Shown: positions 28,516-38,477, counted from the first letter of the stretch. The stretch: 64,000 bases of DNA from Flavobacteriaceae bacterium (GCA_013214065.1 JABSPK010000010.1:47917-111916); one strand, 5' to 3'. Notes: generated by a model from the sequence alone, not told the origin. Numbers and translations: made by a program.

Positions 28516-28542
28516 AAAAGCCCGGCATAGACCGGGCTTTTT
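28516..28542. terminator. Bidirectional terminator
   Basis: AAAAGCCCGG with CCGGGCTTTTT around CATAGA, between the convergent lipoprotein and DUF6588 genes. Confidence 0.9.
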
Positions 28543-28566
28543 AGGTTGGTTATGCTTGTTGTCTAT

Positions 28567-29577
28567 CTATCGGAACCCGAAATTAAGCCCGGCGGTCAGC
28601 GTGCTGAACTCGGCAATATTGTAGTCGATGTTGAGTCTGAAAAAGCCCAACTTGAGCTTGGTACCGATGTTGGCGGTTACGCCACTGACGTCGGTAGCCA
28701 CTGAAAACGGATCGACATAGGTCGCCTGTACCGGGCCTGAGGTCACTTCATAGGTGCCCAGAATATCGATGTCGGATTTGCCCGTGATATACCCGATACC
28801 CCCGTAAAAGTTAATGACCGGTATCTTGCGCGTCGAAACGACCGCACTGAAATTCCAAGTGGAATAGTTCGCATCGATCCGTTGGTTTTCACCAGCGATG
28901 ATGTCGGTATTCGTGAAATCGTATTCCCCGTTCAAATTGGTGTATCCGATAACTGCGGATATGGCAACGGGCAGCAATTTATCAGCAGGCAGTAACTTGG
29001 TGAAATCATATTGCAGACCGGCCCCGAAAAGTCCGATTTGAGCGTCGTCATCGAATTTGATCTTCGGTAAGAAACGTGCCTTGACCTCCAAACCCTTAAT
29101 CAAGCCCACACTGGCTTGAATGTATCCTGATGGAACGAAATTGAAATTTTCAGAGGCCAAACCGGAAGGTAGTTCGAATTCTTCCCTGAACAGGCCATTC
29201 TCATCAGCAACGAAAACCCGGACGCCCTCGATATCTCCCAAGGCGGTCGAAACTTGACGCGACGTACTCCCATCAACGAATTGAAGGTTTTCATAATCGG
29301 CCGTATTCAAAGTGAAGGCTTTCTTGTCATCTTTATTCTTAAAACCCGTAAAATTCCCCACTATGGAAATTTCGAACCCTCCCAGGGGCTTGGCATTGGC
29401 GGAATTGTACCATCCGTTCGACATGCTGTAGATGGCTGCTTCGGATACCGGGGCGAGGTAGGCATTGGTATAGCGCTCGGCATCATTGAGGCCAGCGGCC
29501 AAAAGATCGTTCAGGTTGCTTTGGGAAAAGCCCAAACCACTGCAACACAACAAGCATAAAAGAAGAATTCTTCGCAT
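28567..29577 (-). CDS. DUF6588-type outer membrane protein
   Basis: A 336-residue exported protein: signal MRRILLLCLLCCSGLGFS, then QSNLNDLLAAGLNDAERYTNAYLAP-like N-terminus (quoted as LNDLLAAGLNDAERY and YLAPVSEA), and a body of alternating beta strands ending FSTLTAGLNFGFR with a terminal aromatic-basic pair. The N-terminal motif and length fit the DUF6588 family of flavobacterial proteins; a beta-barrel in the outer membrane is likely. The gene follows gyrB on the same strand, but a strong terminator lies between them. Confidence 0.8.
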   Translation of the reverse strand: MRRILLLCLLCCSGLGFSQSNLNDLLAAGLNDAERYTNAYLAPVSEAAIYSMSNGWYNSANAKPLGGFEISIVGNFTGFKNKDDKKAFTLNTADYENLQFVDGSTSRQVSTALGDIEGVRVFVADENGLFREEFELPSGLASENFNFVPSGYIQASVGLIKGLEVKARFLPKIKFDDDAQIGLFGAGLQYDFTKLLPADKLLPVAISAVIGYTNLNGEYDFTNTDIIAGENQRIDANYSTWNFSAVVSTRKIPVINFYGGIGYITGKSDIDILGTYEVTSGPVQATYVDPFSVATDVSGVTANIGTKLKLGFFRLNIDYNIAEFSTLTAGLNFGFR

Positions 29578-29601
29578 AATGTCAAATTTTTCTTAAAACT
29601 A

Positions 29602-29630
29602 AAAAATCCTGAGGGCGACTCAGGATTTTT
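29602..29630 (-). terminator. Terminator after gyrB
   Basis: Twelve-bp perfect stem AAAAATCCTGAG with CTCAGGATTTTT, loop GGCGA. It separates gyrB from the DUF6588 gene. Confidence 0.9.
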
Positions 29631-29660
29631 GTTGTGAAACTATGGATATCAATGCCTTAT

Positions 29661-31601
29661 CTACGCATCTATGTTGGCATAGACCGCGTTCTTCTCGATA
29701 AATTCACGTCTAGGCGGTACTTCATCACCCATAAGCATGGAGAAAATCCGATCCGACTCGGTGGCATTTTCTATGGTCACCTGACGCAGTGTCCTGAACT
29801 TTGGGTTCATGGTCGTATCCCAAAGTTGTTCGGCGTTCATCTCACCCAAACCTTTATAGCGTTGGATACCGGCACCACCTTTCATACTCTCGACGATTTC
29901 ATCGCGTTCCTTATCGTTCCAGGCATAACGTTTTTTGGACCCCTTCTTCACCAAATATAAGGGAGGCGTAGCGATATACACATGACCGTTCTCGATCAAC
30001 TCGCGCATATAGCGGAAGAAAAAGGTCAAGATCAAGGTCTCGATATGGCTTCCATCGACATCGGCATCACACATAATGACGATCTTGTGGTAACGCAATT
30101 TTTCAAGGTTCAGGGCCTTGCTATCCTCTTCGGTGCCGATGGTGACCCCGAGGGCGGTATACATATTCCTGATTTCCTCGTTTTCGAAGACTTTATGCTG
30201 CATGGCCTTCTCCACGTTCAAGATCTTACCCCGAAGCGGTAAGATGGCCTGAAAATTACGATCACGACCCATTTTGGCGGTTCCTCCCGCCGAATCTCCC
30301 TCTACAAGGAACAATTCACAGTTCTCGGGATCCTGATCCGCACAATCGGATAATTTACCGGGAAGCCCCCCACCGGTCATCGGGTTCTTTCGTTGTACCA
30401 TTTCGCGGGCTTTTGCCGCGGCATGGCGTGCTTGGGCCGCCAGTTTTACTTTTTCGACGATTTGTTTGGCATCGTCGGGATGTTCTTCGAGATAATCGGT
30501 CAACATTTCGGAAACGGCTTGACTGACTGCACTGGTCACCTCACGGTTCCCCAATTTGGTCTTGGTCTGCCCTTCGAATTGGGGTTCGGCCACTTTGACC
30601 GAAACGATAGCGGTCAGGCCTTCACGGAAATCATCTCCCGAAATTTCGAACTTCAATTTATCGAGCATGCCCGAATTGTCGGCATACTTCTTCAAAGTCG
30701 TGGTCAAACCCCTTCGGAAGCCCGATAAATGGGTACCCCCTTCATGGGTATTGATATTGTTGACGTAGGAATGGAGGTTTTCGGAAAATCCATTGTTGTA
30801 GATCATGGCCACTTCGACGGGAATGCCGTTCTTCTCCCCTTCCATGGAGATCACACTTTGGATCAGGGGCTCCCGGGTCTCATCCAAGAAACGGATGAAT
30901 TCTTTCAACCCTTCTTCGGAATGGAAGGTCTCCGTAATGAAATTCCCTTTCTCATCCTTGTTCCTGCGATCGGTCATCGTGATGGTGACCCCCTTGTTCA
31001 AATAGGCGAGTTCTCGCATACGATTGGCCAAGGTCTCGTAACTGTATTCGGTGGTTTGGGTGAAAATGGTATCATCGGGCATAAAGGTCACGATGGTACC
31101 GGTTTCTTTGGTCGCCCCGGTACTTTTGACCGGATACAAGGTCTTACCGCGCTCATACTCTTGCTCCCATATCTTGCCTTCACGATGCACGGTGGCTTTC
31201 AAATGGCTTGAAAGGGCATTTACACAGGAAACCCCGACCCCGTGTAGACCACCGGATACTTTGTAGGAGTCCTTATCGAATTTACCCCCTGCACCGATTT
31301 TGGTCATGACAACCTCAAGGGCCGATACCCCCTCTTTTTTGTGTAAGCCTACCGGAATACCCCGACCGTTATCTTTGGTGGTTATCGAATTGTCTTCATT
31401 GATCGTGACCTCGATGGTATCACAATGCCCACCCATGGCCTCGTCAATGGAATTATCGACGACTTCGTACACCAAGTGGTGAAGACCCCTGGTGCCCACA
31501 TCACCAATATACATCGATGGGCGCATGCGGACGTGTTCCATCCCCTCCAGCGCCTGGATACTATCGGCTGAATATTGGTTTTTTTTGGCTTCCTCGCTCA
31601 T
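29661..31601 (-). CDS. gyrB: DNA gyrase subunit B
   Basis: A 646-residue subunit of gyrase, the enzyme that adds negative supercoils. GHKL ATPase domain: YEVVDNSIDEAM, DNGRGIPVG, GGLHGVG; transducer; TOPRIM with EGDSAGG and DADVDGSHI; end PRREFIEKNAVYANIDA. The length is that of the Bacteroidetes form, without the extra insert of E. coli GyrB (804). Single transcription unit with a -7 box at 31640. Confidence 0.98.
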   Translation of the reverse strand: MSEEAKKNQYSADSIQALEGMEHVRMRPSMYIGDVGTRGLHHLVYEVVDNSIDEAMGGHCDTIEVTINEDNSITTKDNGRGIPVGLHKKEGVSALEVVMTKIGAGGKFDKDSYKVSGGLHGVGVSCVNALSSHLKATVHREGKIWEQEYERGKTLYPVKSTGATKETGTIVTFMPDDTIFTQTTEYSYETLANRMRELAYLNKGVTITMTDRRNKDEKGNFITETFHSEEGLKEFIRFLDETREPLIQSVISMEGEKNGIPVEVAMIYNNGFSENLHSYVNNINTHEGGTHLSGFRRGLTTTLKKYADNSGMLDKLKFEISGDDFREGLTAIVSVKVAEPQFEGQTKTKLGNREVTSAVSQAVSEMLTDYLEEHPDDAKQIVEKVKLAAQARHAAAKAREMVQRKNPMTGGGLPGKLSDCADQDPENCELFLVEGDSAGGTAKMGRDRNFQAILPLRGKILNVEKAMQHKVFENEEIRNMYTALGVTIGTEEDSKALNLEKLRYHKIVIMCDADVDGSHIETLILTFFFRYMRELIENGHVYIATPPLYLVKKGSKKRYAWNDKERDEIVESMKGGAGIQRYKGLGEMNAEQLWDTTMNPKFRTLRQVTIENATESDRIFSMLMGDEVPPRREFIEKNAVYANIDA

Positions 31602-31639
31602 ATATTTCTAGTAATTATTTTGGCAAATTTCAAATCTTA

Positions 31640-31647
31640 CAAATATA
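31640..31647 (-). promoter_or_regulatory. -7 box (TATATTTG) for gyrB
   Basis: The minus strand reads TATATTTG 38 bases before the gyrB ATG. No TTG at the expected -33 distance. The rest of the 272-base gap 31602-31873 holds only the asnB terminator. Confidence 0.6.
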
Positions 31648-31795
31648 CGAAATACCCAGTGGAATTAAGGCCTAACCCTGCCTTCACACCCTTGAGTTAT
31701 TAACAAAGGACTGTGGAAAATTATAGGGGGTTTTCGCCTTGGGAGATCGCAGGAAAACACCCTCTTTTTTTGAAGAAAACGATAGCAACAAAAGA

Positions 31796-31815
31796 AGCAC
31801 CGTGATCACGGTGCT
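31796..31815 (-). terminator. Perfect 20-bp palindrome, asnB terminator
   Basis: AGCACCGTGATCACGGTGCT is its own reverse complement; on the minus strand TTCTTTTG follows. It sits 58 bases after the asnB stop. With no loop other than the central bases it forms a tight hairpin. Confidence 0.7.
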
Positions 31816-31873
31816 CCTCTGGACTAATTAAAATGAATAAAAAACTGCTTTCCTACCTAAAATGAAAACAAGT

Positions 31874-33544
31874 TTACTTTACATAGGCATCTTCGTGTAC
31901 GTTTGCCACGGCCCTGCCTGATGGATCGTTCATATTCTTGAAGGCTTCATCCCACTCCAATGCGATCTTGGTGCTGCACGCTACCGACGGTTCCTGTGGC
32001 ACGCTCAAAGCGGCCGCATCGGATGGAAAATGCGATTCGAAAATCGAACGGTAATAATACTCTTCTTTGGAGGTCGGGGTCTGCAACGGAAACCTGTAGT
32101 TGGCGTTCTTTAATTGGGTATCGCTGACCTCTTTTTCGACCAGTGCTTTCAAGGTGTCGATCCAGCTGTATCCTACCCCGTCCGAAAACTGCTCTTTTTG
32201 ACGCCAAGCGACACTCTCGGGCAGGTAGGACTCAAAGGCCTTGCGAACCACCCACTTTTCCATACGCTCCCCATTGATCATCTTATCTTTGGGGTTGATG
32301 CGCATGGCGACATCCATGAATTCCTTGTCCAAAAACGGAACCCTTCCTTCAATACCCCAGGCCGCCAATGATTTGTTGGCCCTTAAACAATCGTACATGT
32401 GCAACTTATCGAGTTTGCGCACGGTTTCTTCATGAAAATCCTTCGGACTCGGCGCTTTATGGAAATACAGGTACCCCCCGAACAATTCGTCGGCCCCCTC
32501 ACCGGATAGGACCATCTTGATGCCCATCGATTTGATGACCCTGGCCATTAAATACATTGGCGTCGAAGCGCGTATCGTGGTGATATCGTAGGTTTCGAGG
32601 TTATGGATCACATCACGTATCGCATCGAGCCCTTCCTGAATGGTGAACTTGATTTCGTGGTGTACCGTACCGATATGATCGGCGACCAGCCGGGCAGCGG
32701 CCAAATCGGGCGAGCCTTCGAGACCGACCGAAAACGAATGCAATTGGGGCCACCAGGCCTCCTTGGTATCGTCCGATTCAATGCGTTTCTGTGAATATTT
32801 CTTGGCAATGGCCGAGGTGACCGAGGAATCCAGTCCCCCTGACAACAAGACGCCATACGGTACATCCGACATCAATTGGCGGTGTACGGCGGCCTCAAGG
32901 GCTACCCTTACTTCGCGAATGCTGGTTTCGTTCTCTTTGACAGCCTCGTAATCCATCCAATCCCGTTGGTACCATTGTACGAATTCCCCCGTGGAACTAT
33001 GCAGGTAATGCCCGGGAGGGAATAGTTCTATTTTGGTACAGGTACCTTCAAGGGCCTTTAATTCGGAGGCCACATAAAAAGTACCGTTGGCATCCCAACC
33101 GATATACAGTGGGATAATGCCCATATGATCTCGTGCCACGAAATATTCATCCTTTTCGGAATCATAAATGGCGAAGCCGAAAATTCCATTGAGTTCGTCA
33201 ACGAAATCCGTTCCTTTTTCTTGATATAGGGCCAAGATCACTTCACAATCCGACTGGGTCTTGAACCCATAACGACCTTCGAACTGCTTCCGCAATTCAC
33301 GGTGGTTGTATATTTCACCATTGGCGGCCAACACCAACTTGCCATCGGCACTAAACAACGGTTGCTTTCCTGATGCTGGGTCGACAATAGCCAATCGCTC
33401 ATGGGCCAGTATCGCATTTCCATCTGCATAAATCCCACTCCAATCGGGCCCTCGATGCCGTACTTTTTTCGACATTTCGAGCAATTGTGGGCGCAGCACC
33501 TCACTACTTTCCTTTAAATCAAACGCACATACGATTCCGCACAT
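31874..33544 (-). CDS. asnB: Asparagine synthase B (glutamine-hydrolysing)
   Basis: A 556-residue enzyme making asparagine from aspartate, glutamine and ATP. It starts MCGIVCAF, so removal of Met exposes the catalytic Cys; this fixes the start at 33544. Glutaminase motifs: VRHRGPDWSG, LAHERLAIVDP, NGEIYNHREL. Synthetase PP-motif: GVLLSGGLDSSVTSAIAKK. The C-terminal part has LSGEGADELFGGY and WGIEGRVPFLDKEFM. The product matches the usual AsnB length. It is divergent from the DUF2911 gene. Confidence 0.97.
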   Translation of the reverse strand: MCGIVCAFDLKESSEVLRPQLLEMSKKVRHRGPDWSGIYADGNAILAHERLAIVDPASGKQPLFSADGKLVLAANGEIYNHRELRKQFEGRYGFKTQSDCEVILALYQEKGTDFVDELNGIFGFAIYDSEKDEYFVARDHMGIIPLYIGWDANGTFYVASELKALEGTCTKIELFPPGHYLHSSTGEFVQWYQRDWMDYEAVKENETSIREVRVALEAAVHRQLMSDVPYGVLLSGGLDSSVTSAIAKKYSQKRIESDDTKEAWWPQLHSFSVGLEGSPDLAAARLVADHIGTVHHEIKFTIQEGLDAIRDVIHNLETYDITTIRASTPMYLMARVIKSMGIKMVLSGEGADELFGGYLYFHKAPSPKDFHEETVRKLDKLHMYDCLRANKSLAAWGIEGRVPFLDKEFMDVAMRINPKDKMINGERMEKWVVRKAFESYLPESVAWRQKEQFSDGVGYSWIDTLKALVEKEVSDTQLKNANYRFPLQTPTSKEEYYYRSIFESHFPSDAAALSVPQEPSVACSTKIALEWDEAFKNMNDPSGRAVANVHEDAYVK

Positions 33545-33752
33545 AATGGTAACATTAAAATTAAAGGACAAATCTGTTCTTATTATTTCAAATATTAAAT
33601 AGTAAATGAAATTATGCTTTCAATTGTAAACTTTTTTATCCCATATACTGCTTATAAATAAGAAAACAGACTAAGAATGCACGCTGCTGGAAACAATATG
33701 AAAGCCTGTAAACTTTAACTCATTTTTATCAATTAAAGAATGATTAAGTAGG

Positions 33753-33760
33753 TAGTTTTG
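33753..33760 (+). promoter_or_regulatory. -7 box (TAGTTTTG) for the DUF2911 gene
   Basis: TAGTTTTG fits TAnnTTTG and lies 22 bases before the ATG at 33783. No clear -33 TTG. The remainder of 33545-33752 is AT-rich and holds no gene. Confidence 0.55.
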
Positions 33761-33782
33761 AGGGTTAACTATAACAAATGTT

Positions 33783-34322
33783 ATGAAACAACTTCTAGTA
33801 TTGACATGCTTCATGTTCGCTTTGGTCTTCACCCAAGAAACCCAAGCCCAGAAATTCAGTGGATTGGACAAGAGTCCAGCCGATATCGCATCATTCCCGA
33901 CCAGCTATCGCGTAGCCGATAAAGCGGTCAAGGTGGTCTACAGCCGTCCGCAGCTCAAAGGCCGTTCGTTATCTGACCTTGCCCCTGACGGCAAAGTATG
34001 GCGAACCGGTGCCAATGAATGTGCTGAAATCACCTTTTACAAAGACGCCAATTTTGGTGGACAAAGTGTAAAGGCAGGTACCTACTCCTTATTTACCATT
34101 CCCGGTGATGGGGAATGGACGGTGATCTTGAACAGCAACCTCAACCAATGGGGAGCCTATTCATACGACCAAGGGGCGGATGTTGTACGCGTCAGCGCGA
34201 CGGCAAGTACCGATAGTGATAGCCTTGAGGCCTTCTCCATCGCTTTCAAAAAGGTCGATGGGGGTGCACACTTGGTCATGGGATGGGGTACTACCCGTGT
34301 AGCGACTCCGATCACCATGTAA
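33783..34322 (+). CDS. DUF2911 family secreted protein
   Basis: A 179-residue protein with signal MKQLLVLTCFMFALVFTQETQA. The mature part has VKVVYSRPQLKGRSL, VWRTGANECAEITF, AGTYSLFTIPG, WTVILN and WGAYSY, the conserved landmarks of DUF2911. The family is widespread in flavobacteria, probably periplasmic, and of unknown function. It stands alone with a strong terminator. Confidence 0.93.
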   Translation: MKQLLVLTCFMFALVFTQETQAQKFSGLDKSPADIASFPTSYRVADKAVKVVYSRPQLKGRSLSDLAPDGKVWRTGANECAEITFYKDANFGGQSVKAGTYSLFTIPGDGEWTVILNSNLNQWGAYSYDQGADVVRVSATASTDSDSLEAFSIAFKKVDGGAHLVMGWGTTRVATPITM

Positions 34323-34347
34323 GGAAGTATACGATCAAAAAATCTTA

Positions 34348-34371
34348 AGCCCCGGTTTCGGGGCTTTTTTA
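34348..34371. terminator. Terminator (DUF2911 / amidohydrolase)
   Basis: AAGCCCCG with CGGGGCTT around GTTT, followed by TTTTT; it overlaps the stop codon of the convergent amidohydrolase gene. Confidence 0.88.
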
Positions 34372-35991
34372 TTTGACCTGTTCGCCCCCCACGAACACCT
34401 TGTCTGCCTGTAGTTCCGGAATGTCATGAACGGGCATGTTCATGATATCATCACTGAGAAATACGAAATCAGCCATTTTACCCACTTCGATACTCCCCTT
34501 CTCCTCCTCTTCAAAGTTGGAATAGGCTGCCCAAATGGTCATCCCTTTTAAGGTTTCCTCCCTTGTGAGGGCATCTTTCATTTGAAACCCGCCTTCCGGA
34601 TAGCGATCCAGATCTTGCCTGGCAACAGCGGCATAAAAGGTCAAGAACGGACTTACGCGTTCGACCGGAAAATCAGTACCCAAAGCAACGAGTCCGGCCT
34701 TATCCAAAAGGGTCTTAAAAGCGTAGGCGCCCTTTATCCGCACCTTGCCCAAACGGTTTTCGGCCCAATACATATCGCTGGTCGCATGGGTCGGTTGTAC
34801 GGAAGGGATGATCCCTTCACTGAAATAATCGAAATCGGATTCGGTCACCACCTGTGCGTGCTCTATTTTCCATCGGTTGTCGGCAGTATCGGCCAAAGCC
34901 TTTTTATAGGCCCGAAGCACGACGATATTCGCTGAATCACCGATGGCATGTGTATTCATTTGATACCCTGAGGATGCGATACGGCCAGCCAAAGCCTCGA
35001 TTTCATCAGCAGGGGTCACCAAGGCACCGAAATGCCCTTTTTTATCGGAGTAAGGCGTCCTCAAGGCCGCCCCACGCGAACCTAGCGCCCCATCGGCGTA
35101 TACTTTGATCGAGCGAACGTTCAATCGATCCGTCTTCAATGGGCCTTTGCCCAAAAAGTGATCCAGATTTTCAGGAGTATTGCTGACCATGGCGTACATG
35201 CGCATACGCAACGCACCGGCTTGCTGCAAGCTATCGATCAATTCAATGGTGGGTTGGTGCAGTCCGGCGTCATTTACGGTGGCCAACCCATAATCGAAAC
35301 AAATGGTCTCGGCATCTTTGAGTGCATTGATCTGGGTGGCCAGATCCGGCTGTGGTTTAACGGCGTCGATCAACCACATCGGATTGTCGACCAAAACACC
35401 GGTAAGTTCGCCGTTGTTATCTTTGACGATCTCACCTCCTTCGATCCGGGTATCCTTGTCGATTCCGGCCAGGTCAAGGGCTGCCTGGTTCACCAAATAC
35501 GCATGGCCGTCGACACGTTCAAGCGCGACCGGGGTTTTCGGAAAGAGGCTATCAAGGGCTTGCTTGGTCGGGAATTTCTTGATGTCCCAATCATTTTGGT
35601 CCCATCCCCGTCCTTCGATAAAACCAAGCTGTTTTTCGTTCTGGAATTCGCTTACCTTTTGCAAGACGTTTTGATAACTCGTCGTACCGACCAAATCAAC
35701 GATTTGCTGTGTCAATCCGAGTCCGTAAAAGTGGCAATGGGCATCAATTAAACCTGGTACCACGGTCTGCCCTTGGGCGTCGATCACACGTTTAGCGTCA
35801 AAGGCGTTTTTGATTTCTTCGTCATCGTCGATTCCAATGAACAATCCGTCTTTGACAGCTAAGGCCGAAGCCGTTGAAAATTCGGGATCCACAGTGTAAA
35901 TTTTAGCATTGACCACAATCAAATCGGCCTTTTGTTTACTTGTGCAAGCAGCTAAAGAAAGGAGCAGGAACCCAAAGAAAATTCTGAACAT
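34369..35991 (-). CDS. Amidohydrolase family 3 lipoprotein (YtcJ-like)
   Basis: A 540-residue lipoprotein (signal MFRIFFGFLLLSLAAC, lipobox LAAC) with an amidohydrolase domain: VVPGLIDAHCHFYGLG (HxH metal ligands), RGWDQNDWD, DGHAYLVNQAAL, KVYADGALGSRGAAL, the His in NTHAIGDSAN and WKIEHAQVV, and LGTDFPVE with the last Asp. It belongs to the YtcJ/NfdA-like group. The ATG at 35991 starts the signal. Location is probably periplasmic, membrane-anchored. Substrate unknown; N-substituted formamides are known for NfdA only. Confidence 0.92.
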   Translation of the reverse strand: MFRIFFGFLLLSLAACTSKQKADLIVVNAKIYTVDPEFSTASALAVKDGLFIGIDDDEEIKNAFDAKRVIDAQGQTVVPGLIDAHCHFYGLGLTQQIVDLVGTTSYQNVLQKVSEFQNEKQLGFIEGRGWDQNDWDIKKFPTKQALDSLFPKTPVALERVDGHAYLVNQAALDLAGIDKDTRIEGGEIVKDNNGELTGVLVDNPMWLIDAVKPQPDLATQINALKDAETICFDYGLATVNDAGLHQPTIELIDSLQQAGALRMRMYAMVSNTPENLDHFLGKGPLKTDRLNVRSIKVYADGALGSRGAALRTPYSDKKGHFGALVTPADEIEALAGRIASSGYQMNTHAIGDSANIVVLRAYKKALADTADNRWKIEHAQVVTESDFDYFSEGIIPSVQPTHATSDMYWAENRLGKVRIKGAYAFKTLLDKAGLVALGTDFPVERVSPFLTFYAAVARQDLDRYPEGGFQMKDALTREETLKGMTIWAAYSNFEEEEKGSIEVGKMADFVFLSDDIMNMPVHDIPELQADKVFVGGEQVK

Positions 35992-36039
35992 TTTTTTGCC
36001 TTTTCCCAAAAATAATGAAAACGCAAGGGTTCTTCCATA

Positions 36040-37131
36040 TCAATCATCGACGAACTCGGTAATCACAAAATCGACCCTTCGATTCGCCCTACGTGCCTTA
36101 TCGGAGGTTTTTTCGATCAAGGGCAGCGTATCACCATGCCCTTTTGAAATGATCCGTTCTTCAGGAAAACCGAGGGAAATGAGGTAATTGGCGACCGACC
36201 TTGCCCGGCGTGAGGAGAGGAAATCATTGTGGGTTTTCGAACCCTGATCATCGGTATGTCCGTTTATGGTCACCTTGATATTCGGCAATTCGCGCAATTG
36301 GGCATACACCTTTTGAATTTGCTTTTTCGAATATTCATCAAGCCTATGATCATCGAGTGCGAAGTTCACCCCTTCGAGTACATAAGGCCGGTCAAGTTTG
36401 AAATCTTGCTTATCCGATCCATACAATTGGGCATGATCGACGTAGTAGTAGGCAAACTGTTTGTGCCGCGGCACTTCACCCATCAAGTGATAAAATTTCG
36501 TTCCCTTATTGCTTGAAAAGTTGCCGATGATCAGTCGATTTTCGAAGCCCTCGGCCTTAAAGGTTGCGACGACCTTCACCCAATTCGATCGATCGTTCAA
36601 TAGGCCGCGGGGTTGTAATTTGATAAAGCTGAATTTTTCAAGCCCCTCAAGACTTACCCGGGCGGCCGATAGGTTCTTACTCGTGGCACATTGCACATGC
36701 CCTCCTACCAATAACAATTGGAGATGCTGGATGTACACTTCGGAAGTTTCGGCAAGGTTGAGGTAAAATTCAAAGTCGTAATACCTTCCTTTCTCCAGTG
36801 TTTGCAACAATTCGAACTGGATATATTCCCGATAGTCGTTCGGTGCCATCAGATAAAGCCCGGCATAGGAATCGCCATCTTGGGGATCTTGTTTCCCCTT
36901 GAAATTTTTTGGAACCGCGACCTTGCCTTTTCCACACCTACTAAACAGATCGGTAGTACCCGCGGTAGGCGAACTGATGCCCAATGCGGTATTGGCCAAC
37001 TCACTCAATGCGTTCGGACAATACGAAGTCTCTTCAAAACTGCCGTTCTTGATCAGGTTTTGGGCGGTCAAGGGCAGCTGAAGGCTTAGAAATACTATAG
37101 TGCTCAAAATTTTTAATTTGGGACACGCCAT
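36040..37131 (-). CDS. OmpA-family outer membrane protein, paralogue 1
   Basis: A 363-residue exported protein: signal ending LQLPLTAQ, an N-terminal domain of about 230 residues (NLIKNGSFEETSYCPNALSELA, NDYREYIQFEL, AEGFENRLIIGNF, YYYVDHAQLYG), and a C-terminal OmpA domain (TINGHTDDQGSKTHNDFLSSRRARSV quoted in part, RRVDFVITE) that binds peptidoglycan. The first domain begins like carbohydrate-binding jelly-roll modules (NLIKNGSFE), so carbohydrate contact is possible. The gene is the first of three paralogues (also 37236 and 38855). Confidence 0.88.
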   Translation of the reverse strand: MACPKLKILSTIVFLSLQLPLTAQNLIKNGSFEETSYCPNALSELANTALGISSPTAGTTDLFSRCGKGKVAVPKNFKGKQDPQDGDSYAGLYLMAPNDYREYIQFELLQTLEKGRYYDFEFYLNLAETSEVYIQHLQLLLVGGHVQCATSKNLSAARVSLEGLEKFSFIKLQPRGLLNDRSNWVKVVATFKAEGFENRLIIGNFSSNKGTKFYHLMGEVPRHKQFAYYYVDHAQLYGSDKQDFKLDRPYVLEGVNFALDDHRLDEYSKKQIQKVYAQLRELPNIKVTINGHTDDQGSKTHNDFLSSRRARSVANYLISLGFPEERIISKGHGDTLPLIEKTSDKARRANRRVDFVITEFVDD

Positions 37132-37235
37132 ATAAAAATTTTGATGTTGGTTTGGGCAAAAGCCTAAAACCAAAAACGTCTAAATTCGCAAATTATTGTA
37201 TTTCAGGAAGATGGGGGTAAGGGGAACACCATTGC

Positions 37236-38318
37236 CTATTGATCTTCGAATTCGGTCATCACGAACTCGACCCTTCGGTTGGCCAATTGGTCTTTGATCC
37301 TTCCATTTCGTAAAGGTTTTGAATCACCTACGCCTTCCCACACCAAGCGGTCGTCATCGATACCCAATTTCTTAAGGTAAATGGCAACGGCCCTCGCACG
37401 CAGCGAGGAGATGAATTTGTTGTACTCGGGCGTACCAGAGTCATCGGAATGCCCGGTAATTTTCATTTGCACTTCGGCATTCTCTTTCAGGAATTTGAAG
37501 ATCTTTTTGACACTAGCTACGGCTTTGGCATCCAATTCATAGCCTTTGGGTTGGAAAGGGTCACTTTCCAAAACATAGATCTTGTCTTTTTCATAATTGA
37601 TTCGAGGCAATTCCTCCAATGCGAGGTCATCAACGAAATAATAAGAGAAATCGGAAGACAACACCGCTGAACCCTTACTCAACAATTGGGTGTCGTTGTT
37701 GGTATTGAAGTTTCCGATAAGTAGCTGATTTTCAAAACCTTTGGCCTCAAACTCAGCGGTCAAGGTAATCCAACCGTCTTTATCGGCCATCGATCGATCG
37801 GCCTTCAATGGAACCTCGTGAACCATAAGCCCTTCGACCAAATCCATTCTCGAAGTGGTCAAAGTAGCACTGTTCGGCATGCGTACTTTGGTATTGGTCA
37901 TTACGATGGACATCTTCTTAAGCGCCAAGGTCGACGCTTCGGCCAAGCTCACTTTGAACGACAATTTATAGGGGTATTTCTCCCTTAAGGTCTTGGTGGT
38001 ATTCAATTGGGCATACTCGCGGTAATCATTCAAGGCATAAAAGTACAACCCTAGATATCCATTTCCACTCGAAGCTTCCTGACTGCCTTTGAAGTTAAAG
38101 GGTACCCCGAAATCCTCCGCACTACAGCTATTGAAATAATCACCCGAACTGGCGGTCGGAAGTGAAACATCCGTTAAGATGGCATTGACACTGGCAAAGT
38201 TGGTAGGACAGGCCTTGTGCGATTCAAAACTGGGGTTTACGATCAGATTCTGTCCGAAGACAAGACTGGAGGTCGACAAGACAGCAAGGCATACAACGCG
38301 AGAAACAATTCGATTCAT
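37236..38318 (-). CDS. OmpA-family outer membrane protein, paralogue 2
   Basis: A 360-residue paralogue: signal MNRIVSRVVCLAVLSTSSLVFG, N-terminal jelly-roll-like domain (NLIVNPSFESHKACPTNFA, NDYREYAQLN, AKGFENQLLIGNFN, YYFVDDLAL) and C-terminal OmpA domain (MKITGHSDDSGTPEYN, LRARAVAIYL, NRRVEFVMTEF). The ATG at 38318 begins the signal. It lies 104 bases upstream of paralogue 1, with no obvious terminator between, so both may share a transcript. Confidence 0.88.
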   Translation of the reverse strand: MNRIVSRVVCLAVLSTSSLVFGQNLIVNPSFESHKACPTNFASVNAILTDVSLPTASSGDYFNSCSAEDFGVPFNFKGSQEASSGNGYLGLYFYALNDYREYAQLNTTKTLREKYPYKLSFKVSLAEASTLALKKMSIVMTNTKVRMPNSATLTTSRMDLVEGLMVHEVPLKADRSMADKDGWITLTAEFEAKGFENQLLIGNFNTNNDTQLLSKGSAVLSSDFSYYFVDDLALEELPRINYEKDKIYVLESDPFQPKGYELDAKAVASVKKIFKFLKENAEVQMKITGHSDDSGTPEYNKFISSLRARAVAIYLKKLGIDDDRLVWEGVGDSKPLRNGRIKDQLANRRVEFVMTEFEDQ

Positions 38319-38353
38319 TAGAAATGATTTATGGTTCTCGCTCTGCTTAAAAA

Positions 38354-38368
38354 CGATGAAGTTCATCG
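38354..38368. repeat. 15-bp palindrome upstream of the OmpA paralogue 2 gene
   Basis: CGATGAA-G-TTCATCG is a perfect 7-bp inverted repeat with one central base, 36 bases upstream of the minus-strand ATG at 38318 in the divergent region with the gene at 38478. A protein-binding site is possible. Confidence 0.4.
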
Positions 38369-38477
38369 ATTATTGTACGTTTTATGGTACTTCAGCGCAC
38401 TTATTTTACACCATCCGTTTGAAAACGACATACTAATCGGAAACCTTTTTCGTTAGAATAGTCCAAATCTTACTAGA

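Noticed and set aside
31796..31815. Restriction or regulator site in the perfect 20-bp palindrome
   Set aside because: Its place after asnB with a T-rich run on the minus strand makes a terminator the simpler reading.
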